Assembly (NCBI RefSeq): GCF_008329585.1
Contig: NZ_NPKP01000001.1
Location: 310,001 to 374,000 of the forward strand
Length of the DNA: 64,000 bases
Direction of reading: 5' to 3'
Source: Mycolicibacterium sp. P9-22
GTDB taxonomy: Bacteria; Actinomycetota; Actinomycetes; Mycobacteriales; Mycobacteriaceae
Shown: positions 1-8,525 of the stretch, in pieces
Numbering within the stretch: the stretch's first letter is position 1
Layout of the letters: each line of letters opens with the position of its first letter
Translations under genes and position numbers: made by a program
The notes under the pieces: model-generated
Told to the model about the DNA's origin: nothing
Seen by the model: only the letters and a program-made list of their open reading frames with translations
Database searches by the model: none

Positions 1-1
1 G

Positions 2-1243
2 AAGTACGGGTTCGCCGGCGGGGCAGCCGTGGCCGGGCTCTCGGGCACGATCTGCGGTATGTACCTGGCGTCCGACGACGCCCGGCCGCCCGAACAGGTG
101 GTGCGGGGTTTCACCGAGCGATTTGCCGCGGAACTGACCGCGCGCGGCGGCCTCACCGAGCCCCAGCGCTACGGCAAGACCTTCACCGCAGCCCATGATC
201 CGCTGATGTGGCGCGAGTCCGCCGACGCGCTGCTTACCCGGGCCGGGGCACGCATCCTGTTCCACACCCAGGTGATCGACGTTCTCGTCGAGGATGGCCG
301 CTACCGCGGTCTGCTGGTGGCCTCCAACGCCGGCGTCGGACTCATCCGGGCCGGACGGATCATCGATGCCTCCGGGGACGGAGCGGTGGTGGCGCGCGGC
401 GGCGGCGCCTACCGGTTCGGAGCCGACGGCCGCATCCAGAACCCGACGATGTTCTTCCGGCTGGGCAACGTCGACACCGAGAGCTTCTGGGCGGCGTGGG
501 GCGAGGACACCATCAGTCCGGCATGGGTCACCACGGCGATCGACGCCGCCAGGGCCGGCGGAGTTGACCTGCCGCGCAACAAAATCTGGGTCTTCGCCAC
601 CAGCCGGCCGGGCGAGCTGCTGGTCAACGCCACCAGGCTGACCGCTCCCGACGGCCGCATGCTCAACGTCATCGACCCCGCCGATTTCACCATCGCCGAG
701 ATCGGCGGCCGGCAGCAGGTTCGTGACTACGCCCGCTTTCTCGCCGGCACCGTGCCCGGATGTGCGAATGCGTTTGTCGTCGACACCGGCGTGGAAGCCG
801 GCATCCGGCAGACCCGGACGGTGGCAGGGGTGCAGACGCTTCGCGACAGCGACGTCGTGGATGGCACCAAAAGGGACGACTCGATCTGCCGTTCCCCCTG
901 GCCGATCGAATTGCACGACGGCGAGAAACCGCGGCTGCACTGGTTATTGGACGACTACTACGACGTGCCGTTCGGTGCGCTGGTGCCCGAGCGCGGCGAG
1001 AACGTCGTGGTGGCGGGCCGGTGCCTCAGCGCCGAGCATCACGCCCTGGCTTCGGCCCGGGTCACCGCACAGTGCTTCGAATACGGCCACGCCGCAGCGG
1101 TGGCCACCCTGGTCTCCCTGGACTCCGGTGTGGGCTACCGCGACCTCGAGGTGCGGGACATCCAGACCCGCATGATCGCCAACGGAAGTGCGCTCGAGCC
1201 CGCGACCGCGGTCGCAGCGCACTCGGAAAGGCAGGATTCGTGA
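2..1243 (+). CDS. FAD-dependent oxidoreductase, 5' end outside window
   Basis: The open frame runs in from the left edge, so the N-terminal dinucleotide-binding GxGxxG is not visible; the frame before the first possible internal start already reads KYGFAGGAAVAGLSG. The visible 413 residues fit the FAD_oxidored (PF12831) type: a middle block DASGDGAVVARGGG and a C-terminal block PFGALVPERGENVVVAGR followed by a CLSAEHHALASAR stretch, typical for the FAD-contacting end of this family. The substrate cannot be read from sequence. It ends in a 4-nt GTGA overlap with the next gene, an IlvD/Edd-type dehydratase, and an MHS transporter follows, so it probably acts in the same catabolic operon, oxidising an organic or sugar acid. 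The family is fairly secure; the role is inferred. Confidence 0.8.
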   Translation, partial: KYGFAGGAAVAGLSGTICGMYLASDDARPPEQVVRGFTERFAAELTARGGLTEPQRYGKTFTAAHDPLMWRESADALLTRAGARILFHTQVIDVLVEDGRYRGLLVASNAGVGLIRAGRIIDASGDGAVVARGGGAYRFGADGRIQNPTMFFRLGNVDTESFWAAWGEDTISPAWVTTAIDAARAGGVDLPRNKIWVFATSRPGELLVNATRLTAPDGRMLNVIDPADFTIAEIGGRQQVRDYARFLAGTVPGCANAFVVDTGVEAGIRQTRTVAGVQTLRDSDVVDGTKRDDSICRSPWPIELHDGEKPRLHWLLDDYYDVPFGALVPERGENVVVAGRCLSAEHHALASARVTAQCFEYGHAAAVATLVSLDSGVGYRDLEVRDIQTRMIANGSALEPATAVAAHSERQDS

Positions 1244-2931
1244 CCGACAACTTCGAGCGTGCCCCCGGTGGGGGATTGCGCAGCAACTTCACTCCGGGCA
1301 GCACCCGCTGGGCGGTGCGACGCGCGCAGTGGAGCGCGATGGGGATCAGCGTCGACGATCAACAAAAGCCGAAAGTCGCCGTCGTCAACACGTCGTCGAA
1401 ACTGTCGGTGTGCTTCGCCCATCTCGACGATGTGGCGCTGCGGGTGGCCGACGCCATCCGTGCGGCCGGCGGGCTGCCGTTCGAGATCCGCACCACGGCG
1501 CCCAGCGATTTCGTCACCAGTGCGGGCCGCAAGGCACGCTATTTGATGCCCACCCGGGACCTGATCGTCAACGACGTCGAGGCCGCGGTCGAAGGGGCGG
1601 TGCTGGACGGCATCGTGTTCCTGTCGTCATGCGACAAGACCACCCCGGCGCACCTGATGGCAGCCGCCCGCCTGGACCTGCCCGCGATCGTCGTGATCGG
1701 CGGTTATCAGAAGGGCGGCCGGTACAGCGGCTGCTCGGTCGACATCGACACGGTCTACGAATCGGTGGGCGCACTCGCCGCCGGCACCATGACGATCGAC
1801 GAGTTGGGCGAGCTCGCCGACGAGGCCATCGACGGGCCCGGTGTGTGCGCCGGTCTGGCGACGGCGAACACCATGCACTGTCTGGCCGAGGCGCTGGGCA
1901 TGACGGTGGCCGGCTCCGCGCCGACCCGTGCGAACTCGGAAGCCATGCTGGACAACGCGAGTGCCGCCGGCCGCCGGATCGTGGGGATGATCGAGGAGAA
2001 CCTGACCGCACGTCAGGTCATCACGGCCGCCTCGGTCGAAAACGCCGTCGAAGTCGCCCTCGCGCTCGGCGGGTCGGTGAACTGCATCCGGCACCTCACA
2101 GCCATTGCGACCGAGGCCGATCTGGACCTCGATGTGGTGGGCCTGTTCGAGAAACTCGGGCGAGATGCGGTGCAACTGGCGGCGATCCGGCCCAACGGCA
2201 CCCACCAGGTGTGGGATCTCGACGGGATCGGCGGCGTCCAGACGGTGATGCGCACACTGTTGCCGCGGCTGCACGGTGACGCGCTGACCGTCGACGGCCG
2301 CAGTGTGGCCCAGCGGGCCGAACTCGCCCGGGCTGCCGACGGTGATGTGCTGCATGATCTCGACGACCCGATCAACGACGAACCGGGCCTGATCATCCTG
2401 CGCGGATCGCTGGCTCCGGACGGTTCCATCGTCAAGGTCGCCGGAGTGGGCAAGGCCACCCGTCGTCAGTTCACCGGTCCGGCAAAGGTGTTCGTGGGCG
2501 AGGACGCCGCGATCGCAGCGTTGGGGGACAGCGGAATCCAGCGCGGTGACGTGATCGTATTGCGCGGCATGGGGCCGCGTGGGGGCCCGGGCACGGTGTT
2601 TGCGGCGAGCTTCGTGGCCGCACTCAACGGTGCCGGACTGGGCGGCGAGGTCGCGGTGGTCACCGACGGTGAGTTGTCCGGTCTCAACCACGGTCTCGTC
2701 GTCGGTCAGGTGATGCCCGAGGCCGCCGACGGTGGACCGCTGGCCGGGCTGCAGGACGGCGATACCGTCAGCATCGACCTCGACGCCCGGCGGGTCGACG
2801 CGCACCCCGTGCGCGATGGTGCGCCCGTGCGCGCGGCCGGCGATGCCCCAGAACGCGGCTGGCTCGGGCAGTACGCCGCATTGGTAGGCCCAATCCAGGG
2901 CGGCGCCGTGTTGCGCCGTCCTGCTCACTGA
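1240..2931 (+). CDS. IlvD/Edd family dehydratase
   Basis: This 563-residue protein belongs to the dihydroxy-acid / sugar-acid dehydratase family, Fe-S enzymes that remove water from 2,3-dihydroxy acids. Three cysteines at the family's cluster positions are visible: C58 (VCFAH), C131 (SSCDKTTP) and C203 (GVCAGLATANTMHC). Length matches the family (about 560-620). The GTG start at 1240 overlaps the stop of the upstream FAD oxidoreductase; a much longer open frame extends upstream but lies inside that gene, and the family N-terminus begins at this GTG. Variations in the motifs (CDKTTP rather than the CDKNQP I know from biosynthetic IlvD) and a catabolic neighbourhood argue that it is a sugar-acid or hydroxy-acid dehydratase, not the branched-chain amino-acid enzyme. 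The substrate is unknown. Confidence 0.85.
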   Translation: MTDNFERAPGGGLRSNFTPGSTRWAVRRAQWSAMGISVDDQQKPKVAVVNTSSKLSVCFAHLDDVALRVADAIRAAGGLPFEIRTTAPSDFVTSAGRKARYLMPTRDLIVNDVEAAVEGAVLDGIVFLSSCDKTTPAHLMAAARLDLPAIVVIGGYQKGGRYSGCSVDIDTVYESVGALAAGTMTIDELGELADEAIDGPGVCAGLATANTMHCLAEALGMTVAGSAPTRANSEAMLDNASAAGRRIVGMIEENLTARQVITAASVENAVEVALALGGSVNCIRHLTAIATEADLDLDVVGLFEKLGRDAVQLAAIRPNGTHQVWDLDGIGGVQTVMRTLLPRLHGDALTVDGRSVAQRAELARAADGDVLHDLDDPINDEPGLIILRGSLAPDGSIVKVAGVGKATRRQFTGPAKVFVGEDAAIAALGDSGIQRGDVIVLRGMGPRGGPGTVFAASFVAALNGAGLGGEVAVVTDGELSGLNHGLVVGQVMPEAADGGPLAGLQDGDTVSIDLDARRVDAHPVRDGAPVRAAGDAPERGWLGQYAALVGPIQGGAVLRRPAH

Positions 2932-2965
2932 GACAACACCTCTCACCTCACAAAGGACACCCAGC

Positions 2966-4315
2966 ATGACGACCGCCGCACCCAACCAGGCACGCAAGGC
3001 GGGCATCGCCGCCCTGGTCGGCACCACCCTGGAGTGGTACGACTTCCTCATCTACGGCACCGCCGCGGCGCTGGTGCTCAACAGCCAGTTCTTCCCCAAC
3101 GCCGACCCCACCGTCGGCACTCTCGCGGCGTTTGCGACCTATGCCGTCGGATTCCTGGCGCGTCCGCTCGGCGGCATCGTGCTGGGCAACATGGGCGACA
3201 AGCTGGGCCGCAAGAAGATGTTGATCTTCACCATCGTGCTGATGGGTGTGGCCACCACGTTGATCGGCGTGCTGCCGACCTACGCGGCGATCGGTGTGTG
3301 GGCGCCGATCCTGCTGATACTGCTGCGGTTGTTGCAGGGCTTCGGTGCCGGTGGCGAGTACGCCGGAGCGGTGGTGCTCTCCGTCGAGCACGGGGACCAG
3401 AAGAGACGAGGCCTCGCGGGTGCCTGGGCGCCGACCGGCTTCGCGCTGGCCACGTTGCTCTCGACCGGGGTCTACCAGCTCGCCACCCTGTTGCCCGAGG
3501 ACGCGTTCCAAAGCTGGGGTTGGCGAGTGCCGTTCCTGCTCGGCGCTGTTCTGCTCGTGGTCGGCTACTTCATCCGCCGCAGCATCGACGAGACCGAGGC
3601 GTACGAGAATGCCGTGCAGGCCGAGGCGGCCGGCACAGCGCAGGAGACCAAGATCCCGGTGCTGGAGTCGATCCGCCGGAGTCCGCGAAACTTCCTCGTC
3701 GTCGTCGGCGCCCGGATGGCGGAGAACGGCTTTGCCTATCTCTTCCCGGTTTTCGCCGTGGGATTCGCTGTCAACAACCTCGGGGTGGAGCGCAGCACCA
3801 CCCTGCTGGCGGTGGTGATCGCGTCCGCGGTCCAGGTGGTGTTCATCCCGATCTGGGCGCACCTCAGCGACCGGGTCGGCCGGCGGCCCGTGTACGCCGG
3901 TGGCGCGCTGCTGTCCGTACTGTGGCTGGTGCCGTTCTTCTTGCTGCTCGAGACCCTCAGTGCCCCATTGCTGATCCTGGGTTTCGTTGTGGGCCTGGGT
4001 GTTTTGTACCCGGCGATGCTGGCGCCTCAGGCGGCATACTTCGCCGAGCTGTTCGACACCCGTACCCGGCTGTCGGGCTTCGCCTTCGCCCGCGAGATCG
4101 GCTCGGTGCTGGCCGGCGGCTTCCTGCCGCTCATCGCCACCGCGTTGATCGCCGCGTTCGGGCACTGGTGGGTGATCGTGGTCTACCTCGGCATACTGAC
4201 CGCGCTGACCCTGATCGCACTGGCCTACGGCCCGGAGACCAACCGCCGGGAGATCATCGAGCCGGGTGCGGTCGCCTCGCAGGAAACCCAGTCGGCACCG
4301 GCGCCAATGCCCTGA
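2966..4315 (+). CDS. MHS-family MFS transporter (metabolite:H+ symporter)
   Basis: A 449-residue, 12-segment major facilitator of the metabolite:H+ symporter group (shikimate, proline/betaine, alpha-ketoglutarate permease relatives). Visible hallmarks are the N-terminal LVGTTLEWYDFLIYG block, the loop 2-3 motif GNMGDKLGRKKM, and the long LLRLLQGFGAGGEYAGAVV segment that marks MHS proteins. An AAAGGA ribosome site lies upstream of the ATG. It starts 34 nt after the dehydratase gene and probably imports that operon's substrate, a small organic acid. It ends only 7 nt from the convergent esterase gene with no clear terminator between them. Confidence 0.9.
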   Translation: MTTAAPNQARKAGIAALVGTTLEWYDFLIYGTAAALVLNSQFFPNADPTVGTLAAFATYAVGFLARPLGGIVLGNMGDKLGRKKMLIFTIVLMGVATTLIGVLPTYAAIGVWAPILLILLRLLQGFGAGGEYAGAVVLSVEHGDQKRRGLAGAWAPTGFALATLLSTGVYQLATLLPEDAFQSWGWRVPFLLGAVLLVVGYFIRRSIDETEAYENAVQAEAAGTAQETKIPVLESIRRSPRNFLVVVGARMAENGFAYLFPVFAVGFAVNNLGVERSTTLLAVVIASAVQVVFIPIWAHLSDRVGRRPVYAGGALLSVLWLVPFFLLLETLSAPLLILGFVVGLGVLYPAMLAPQAAYFAELFDTRTRLSGFAFAREIGSVLAGGFLPLIATALIAAFGHWWVIVVYLGILTALTLIALAYGPETNRREIIEPGAVASQETQSAPAPMP

Positions 4316-4322
4316 CGAGAGT

Positions 4323-5759
4323 TCAGCCGAAGCGTTGCACCGAGTCTCCACCGTGACCGTAGCCGGTCCATCCTGGGAATCCGGTGTGGGCCATGGCAAC
4401 CCAAGCCCGGTGCAGCTCTGCGCCAAGTCCCTGCGGAACCCGGCCCGGCCCGAGTAGGCCCGTCTGTCCATGCAGCCATTCCGAGTCGGCGATGTCGAAG
4501 ACGAAGGGGAGTTCCACGGTATGGGCGGCACCGAGTCGGCCGTCCAGCGCCGTCGAGCGGAAGCCGAAACGGTAGACGTACGTGCCGTGCCGCGAGATCC
4601 GCGCGTGGGCCTGCGCCATCCGGGTGGAGCCGGCACCGAAGAGTGCATCGCCGATCAGGGCCGAACGCAACTCGCCGGGCGTCGCCTGCGGGCGCTGCGC
4701 GATCAGGGCTTCGACTGCGGCCTGCGGGTTCCGGTGTGCACGACGGGCGGCCGCCAGTACGTCGGCATGCCGGGAGGTCTCGAAGTTGCCCTGGGGGACG
4801 AGGTAGAGGTTGCCCTCCTCGGTGTTGGTGCCGATGAGCAGCGCGACATCTGCCGCCGGGCCCCCGGCCAGCGCGTCGGCGGGTTGATCGTCGCGGACGA
4901 GACTGAACGGGCTCAGACCTACCAGCGGATCAGTGGCAGCGGCGGTCTGCAGATCAATGCCGGCCAGCTTCGGCAACACGGCGACGAACCGTTCGTCGGA
5001 GATGCCGGCGAATGCGCCGGCGGTCGGCTCGACGCCGAGTGCCGTGGCGGCCGCACCGGTAACCCGTGCCGCCTGCTCCGGCGTGAAAGCGCCGGTGCCG
5101 CTGCCACTCTGCATGATGGCCCGGTGGAACAGTCCGGTGGCTTCCGGTGTGGCGAGCAGGGCGCCTACCAGGGTCGCGCCGGCGGACTGGCCGCAGACCG
5201 TCACGTTGGCGGGGTCACCACCGAAAGCGCTGATCGCATTCCGCACCCAGTCCAGGGCGGCCAGCACGTCGAGCAACCCGCGATTGCGCGGTGCCCCAGG
5301 GAGGTCGAGGAACCCGGCGACTCCTAGGCGGTAGTTGACGGTGACCACGACGACTCCGTCGCGGGCGAAGGCGCGGCCGTCGTACAGTGCGGCCTGCGAT
5401 GAGCCGGTGACGAATCCGCCGCCGTGGACGAAGACGAGCACCGGGCGTGCCGCGTCGTCGGCGGCAGGTGTGTGCACGTCGAGGGTCAGGTAGTCGGCGC
5501 CGCGTACCCATCCGGGCCCGAAGTAGGGCCGCATGTCGAGGGCGCCGAAGTCGCGGACGGGCTGGGGCGCCGTCGCTCCCGGTCGTGTGGCATCGCGGAC
5601 GCCGTGCCAGCCCGGGTGCGGTGCCGGCGGGGCGAAGCGGGCGGCGCCGGTGGGGGTGGTGGCGTAGGGGATGGCTCGGTACCGCTCGCCATGCTGGTCG
5701 CGGACGCCGCGCACCGCGCCGGAGGGGGTTCTGACGACGGGAGTGCTGTTCTGGGACAA
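4323..5759 (-). CDS. type B carboxylesterase/lipase
   Basis: A 478-residue alpha/beta hydrolase of the carboxylesterase type B family, cleaving carboxylic esters. Visible are the oxyanion-hole motif HGGG (about 112-115), the nucleophile elbow GQSAG with S192, a TNTEEGN acid region and the AHTVELPFVF histidine region, so the triad appears complete. No signal peptide is seen. I chose the TTG at 5759 because AGGAGA lies 5 nt before it and the protein then begins at the usual family position; a longer frame to 5858 runs into the upstream gene and adds unrelated residues. It follows the metallo-hydrolase gene by 25 nt, suggesting two hydrolases acting in sequence on one compound. Confidence 0.88.
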   Translation of the reverse strand: MSQNSTPVVRTPSGAVRGVRDQHGERYRAIPYATTPTGAARFAPPAPHPGWHGVRDATRPGATAPQPVRDFGALDMRPYFGPGWVRGADYLTLDVHTPAADDAARPVLVFVHGGGFVTGSSQAALYDGRAFARDGVVVVTVNYRLGVAGFLDLPGAPRNRGLLDVLAALDWVRNAISAFGGDPANVTVCGQSAGATLVGALLATPEATGLFHRAIMQSGSGTGAFTPEQAARVTGAAATALGVEPTAGAFAGISDERFVAVLPKLAGIDLQTAAATDPLVGLSPFSLVRDDQPADALAGGPAADVALLIGTNTEEGNLYLVPQGNFETSRHADVLAAARRAHRNPQAAVEALIAQRPQATPGELRSALIGDALFGAGSTRMAQAHARISRHGTYVYRFGFRSTALDGRLGAAHTVELPFVFDIADSEWLHGQTGLLGPGRVPQGLGAELHRAWVAMAHTGFPGWTGYGHGGDSVQRFG

Positions 5760-5784
5760 GGGTTCTCCTGTGGTGAATGGATGA

Positions 5785-6690
5785 TCAGCTGATACGGGAG
5801 AAGCCGGCCCAGCCCTTGATGGCGAACCTCGTGCCGTCGCGGACCACTTCGACGGCACCGTGGCCGCCGAGGTGGGCAGGGAACAGCAGCGTGTTGTCGT
5901 CGCCGGCGCGGCCCAGCAGCTTGTGCCTGGTGAGGCGTGCCTGTACCGGGTCTTCGCAGAAGCAGCTGTTGGTCTCGGGTGTCACGATTTGCAGCGGCGT
6001 GTGGATGAGGTCGCCGACGAACACCGCACGGTCGCCACCGGATTCCAGCGTCAGCACCGACGAGCCGGGGGTGTGTCCGGGTGCGATGTCCAGCCGCAGA
6101 TTCTTGTCGATCTGGTACGTCTCGTCCCACAGTCGGGTCAGGCCGGCTTCATGCACCGGTGCGACGCTGTCTTCGAACACATTCAGACTTCCGCGGCTGA
6201 CAACGGATTTGTGGCCGTTGGCCGGGTTCCAGAAGTCGAAATCGCGTTGTGGCATCAGGTAGGTCGCGTTCGGGAAGGTCGGCACCCAGGTCTCGTCGTC
6301 GAGGCGGGTGTTCCAGCCCACGTGGTCGATGTGCAGGTGGGTGTTGACCACCACGTCGACGTCCGCCGGTTGGACGCCGGCGGCGGCCAGATTGTCCAGG
6401 AACGCGGTGTCGAGCCGGTTCCACACCGGGACGTGCGGGCGCTCCTTGTGGTTGCCGACACCGGTGTCGATCAGGATGGTCCGCCCTTCGCTGCGCAGCA
6501 CCCAGGTCTGGATCGCCGAGATGCAGGTGTCCGTCTCGGGATGCCAGAAATCCGGGGCCAGCCAATGCTTGTTGGCTTCCCAATCGCGCTCGGTGCTGTC
6601 CGGGAAGAAGTCTGCGGGACCCATCTGCACGGAGCCGTAGTACTCCTTGACGCGGGTGACGGTGACGTCGCCCAGTTCGATCTGTTCCAT
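5785..6690 (-). CDS. MBL-fold metallo-hydrolase
   Basis: A 301-residue metallo-beta-lactamase-fold hydrolase. The zinc site motif THLHIDHVGW (H118, H120, D122, H123) is intact, followed by the later metal-ligand blocks APGHTPGSS and VFVGDLIHTP. The arrangement is like lactonase or glyoxalase-type members, including AHL-lactonase relatives, but the substrate cannot be assigned. It is first in a two-gene operon with a carboxylesterase, and divergent from an XRE regulator whose gene starts 138 bp away, which is the likely regulator. Confidence 0.88.
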   Translation of the reverse strand: MEQIELGDVTVTRVKEYYGSVQMGPADFFPDSTERDWEANKHWLAPDFWHPETDTCISAIQTWVLRSEGRTILIDTGVGNHKERPHVPVWNRLDTAFLDNLAAAGVQPADVDVVVNTHLHIDHVGWNTRLDDETWVPTFPNATYLMPQRDFDFWNPANGHKSVVSRGSLNVFEDSVAPVHEAGLTRLWDETYQIDKNLRLDIAPGHTPGSSVLTLESGGDRAVFVGDLIHTPLQIVTPETNSCFCEDPVQARLTRHKLLGRAGDDNTLLFPAHLGGHGAVEVVRDGTRFAIKGWAGFSRIS

Positions 6691-6827
6691 GTGACTCCCT
6701 GGTCATCGGCGGTTGCTGTGCGGTGCTGCCACGAGTTTGGCGACGGGTCGCGGTGGCAGCCACACCCCGGCGGTCCTACCCCTGGGAGGATGTGGCTGGC
6801 ATCCGGCAGGACACGGATACTGAGGAG

Positions 6828-7718
6828 ATGGATGGACCTGGACCGCTCGGAGAGTTCCTGCAGGCGCGCCGCGCGCGTATCCGCCCCGAGGACATCGGTG
6901 TGCAGGACTTCGGTGAACGCCGACGGGTGCAGGGTCTGCGCCGCGACGAGGTGGCACATCTGGCGGGCGTCAGCGTGTCCTACTACACGCGACTCGAGCA
7001 GGGCGTCTCCCGCGGCGCGTCACCCGAGGTTCTCGACGCGATCTCGCGGGCCCTGCACCTCGACGTCCACGAACACGCGCATCTGCAACGGCTGGCCGAT
7101 GCCAGCCGGCGGGCGCCTCGGGCGCGACGGCCGCGCCCGGAGAAGGTGAGTGCGGAGACGCGGGACCTGTTGCGCGCGCTCGACGGTGTTCCGGCACTGG
7201 TCTTGGGCCGGCGCACCGATGTCCTGGCCTGGAATCACCTGGGGCACGCGCTGCTGGCCGGGCACGTGGACCGAGCCGCCGTGGATGACGTCGCGAATCG
7301 GCCCAATACGAGCCGAATGATCTTCCTCGACCGACACAAGCGCGAGCTCTACTCCGACTGGCGGCGCAAGGCCCGGGCGGTGGTGGGCAACTTGCGTATC
7401 GCCGTGGGTCGGTACCCGGAGGATCGTGACCTTGCGGCTCTGATCGGTGAGCTGACGATGAAAAGCCCGGAGTTCGTGGCCATGTGGGGCGATCACCGGA
7501 TCACCCCGTGCGACGCCGCGTCCTACGACCTGCACCATCCGGTTATCGGTGCGGTGACCGTCACCCAGCAGACGCTGGCCATCGCACGCTCGCCCGGCCA
7601 GAGTCTGATCGTGGTCACCACGGCGGCGGGCTCACCGTCGGAGCAGGCGCTGGCGCTGCTGCGCAGTCTCGGTGCACCCGTGTACGACGGTGCGGTGCCC
7701 GACAGGTCCCGCGCCTGA
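6828..7718 (+). CDS. XRE-type regulator with MmyB-like ligand domain
   Basis: A 296-residue regulator. The N-terminal helix-turn-helix reads LRRDEVAHLAGVSVSYYTRLEQG with the preceding QDFGERRRVQG, typical of actinobacterial XRE proteins that carry an MmyB-like (PAS-fold) C-terminal ligand domain. The C-terminal half with DVLAWNHLGHALL and an RMIFLD segment fits that domain, which is thought to bind small hydrophobic ligands. The start is uncertain: ATG at 6828 is directly preceded by GAGGAG with almost no spacing, and an in-frame GTG at 6792 is also possible. It is divergent from the metallo-hydrolase/esterase operon. An inverted repeat GCTGCCA/TGGCAGC (6725-6731 and 6754-6760) in the shared region could be its operator. 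Confidence 0.85.
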   Translation: MDGPGPLGEFLQARRARIRPEDIGVQDFGERRRVQGLRRDEVAHLAGVSVSYYTRLEQGVSRGASPEVLDAISRALHLDVHEHAHLQRLADASRRAPRARRPRPEKVSAETRDLLRALDGVPALVLGRRTDVLAWNHLGHALLAGHVDRAAVDDVANRPNTSRMIFLDRHKRELYSDWRRKARAVVGNLRIAVGRYPEDRDLAALIGELTMKSPEFVAMWGDHRITPCDAASYDLHHPVIGAVTVTQQTLAIARSPGQSLIVVTTAAGSPSEQALALLRSLGAPVYDGAVPDRSRA

Positions 7719-7748
7719 GGACAGGTCTGTGGGCGCATCGCCGTTTCC

Positions 7749-7794
7749 TCAACTTCGTTGATGGCTGGTGGTCAGCACGCTTTAACGTTGTTAA
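7749..7794 (+). promoter_or_regulatory. paired operator-like palindromes before tetR-type gene
   Basis: Two related palindromes, TCAAC-TTC-GTTGA (7749-7761) and TTAAC-GTT-GTTAA (7782-7794), lie 33 bp apart centre to centre. The first overlaps a TTGATG (-35-like) and the second overlaps TAACGT (-10-like, TANNNT), so a bound TetR-type dimer would block polymerase. The predicted transcription start falls at the GTG of the next gene, suggesting a leaderless, self-repressed message. Confidence 0.6.
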
Positions 7795-7795
7795 G

Positions 7796-8470
7796 GTGTC
7801 AACCGTGACGAAGGGCATCACCCGGGAACGAATCGTGTCGGCGGCGCTTGAACTGCTCGACGAGCACGGTTTGGACGCGCTGACCGTGCGCGCGCTCGCG
7901 ACGGCCCTCGATGTCCGTGCACCGGCACTGTATTGGCACGTCCGGAACAAACAAGAACTGCTCGACGCGATGGCCACCGAGGTCACGCGCCGGGTAGGAA
8001 ACGTCCTGTCGACGATCGGCCCCGGTACCGACTGGCGCGAGGACCTCGCCGCCTACGCGCGCGTCCTGCGCACCGAGTACCTGAAACACCGAGATGGAGC
8101 CCGGATCTTCAGCGGCACCCGCCTCTCCGATCCGGATGTGTTGCACACCAAGGAACTCTGGTTCACCCGCTGGACCGCTGCCGGGATGACACTCGCGGGT
8201 GCCGATGACGCCATCGATCTGACCACCGCGTTCGTGGTGGGGTTCGTCATCGAGGAACAAGAGCGCAGCCAGTCGGCCGAGGCGGACCCGGAACGGTACT
8301 CACTTGCTGGGCGTGACGCCTGGCTGGGGGAAGGGTTCTTACTGGTCGGCGAGGCCGGTCATGCGCGCGACGACGGTGATGGGCGATTTGAACGCCAACT
8401 CGGCATCGTCCTCGACGGAGTCGGAACTCGATTGAACGACCGGGATCCGGCGGTTGAGCGGCGGACGTGA
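7796..8470 (+). CDS. TetR/AcrR family regulator
   Basis: A 224-residue repressor. The N-terminal helix-turn-helix reads LTVRALATALDVRAPALYWHV, which places it near the TetR-class repressors that carry the TetR_C (PF02909) ligand domain; the C-terminal part with LRTEYLKHRDGARIF fits that domain. The GTG at 7796 sits directly after the second palindrome and fits a leaderless transcript; a GTG at 7805 would give a protein three residues shorter. It is convergent with the amide operon, so its target other than itself is not clear: the upstream XRE gene reads into it on the same strand. Confidence 0.85.
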   Translation: MSTVTKGITRERIVSAALELLDEHGLDALTVRALATALDVRAPALYWHVRNKQELLDAMATEVTRRVGNVLSTIGPGTDWREDLAAYARVLRTEYLKHRDGARIFSGTRLSDPDVLHTKELWFTRWTAAGMTLAGADDAIDLTTAFVVGFVIEEQERSQSAEADPERYSLAGRDAWLGEGFLLVGEAGHARDDGDGRFERQLGIVLDGVGTRLNDRDPAVERRT

Positions 8471-8525
8471 ACACCTCCATGTTTCCCGAAACCCTTCGCC
8501 GCGTTGCCCGCACGCGAGGTGCGGC

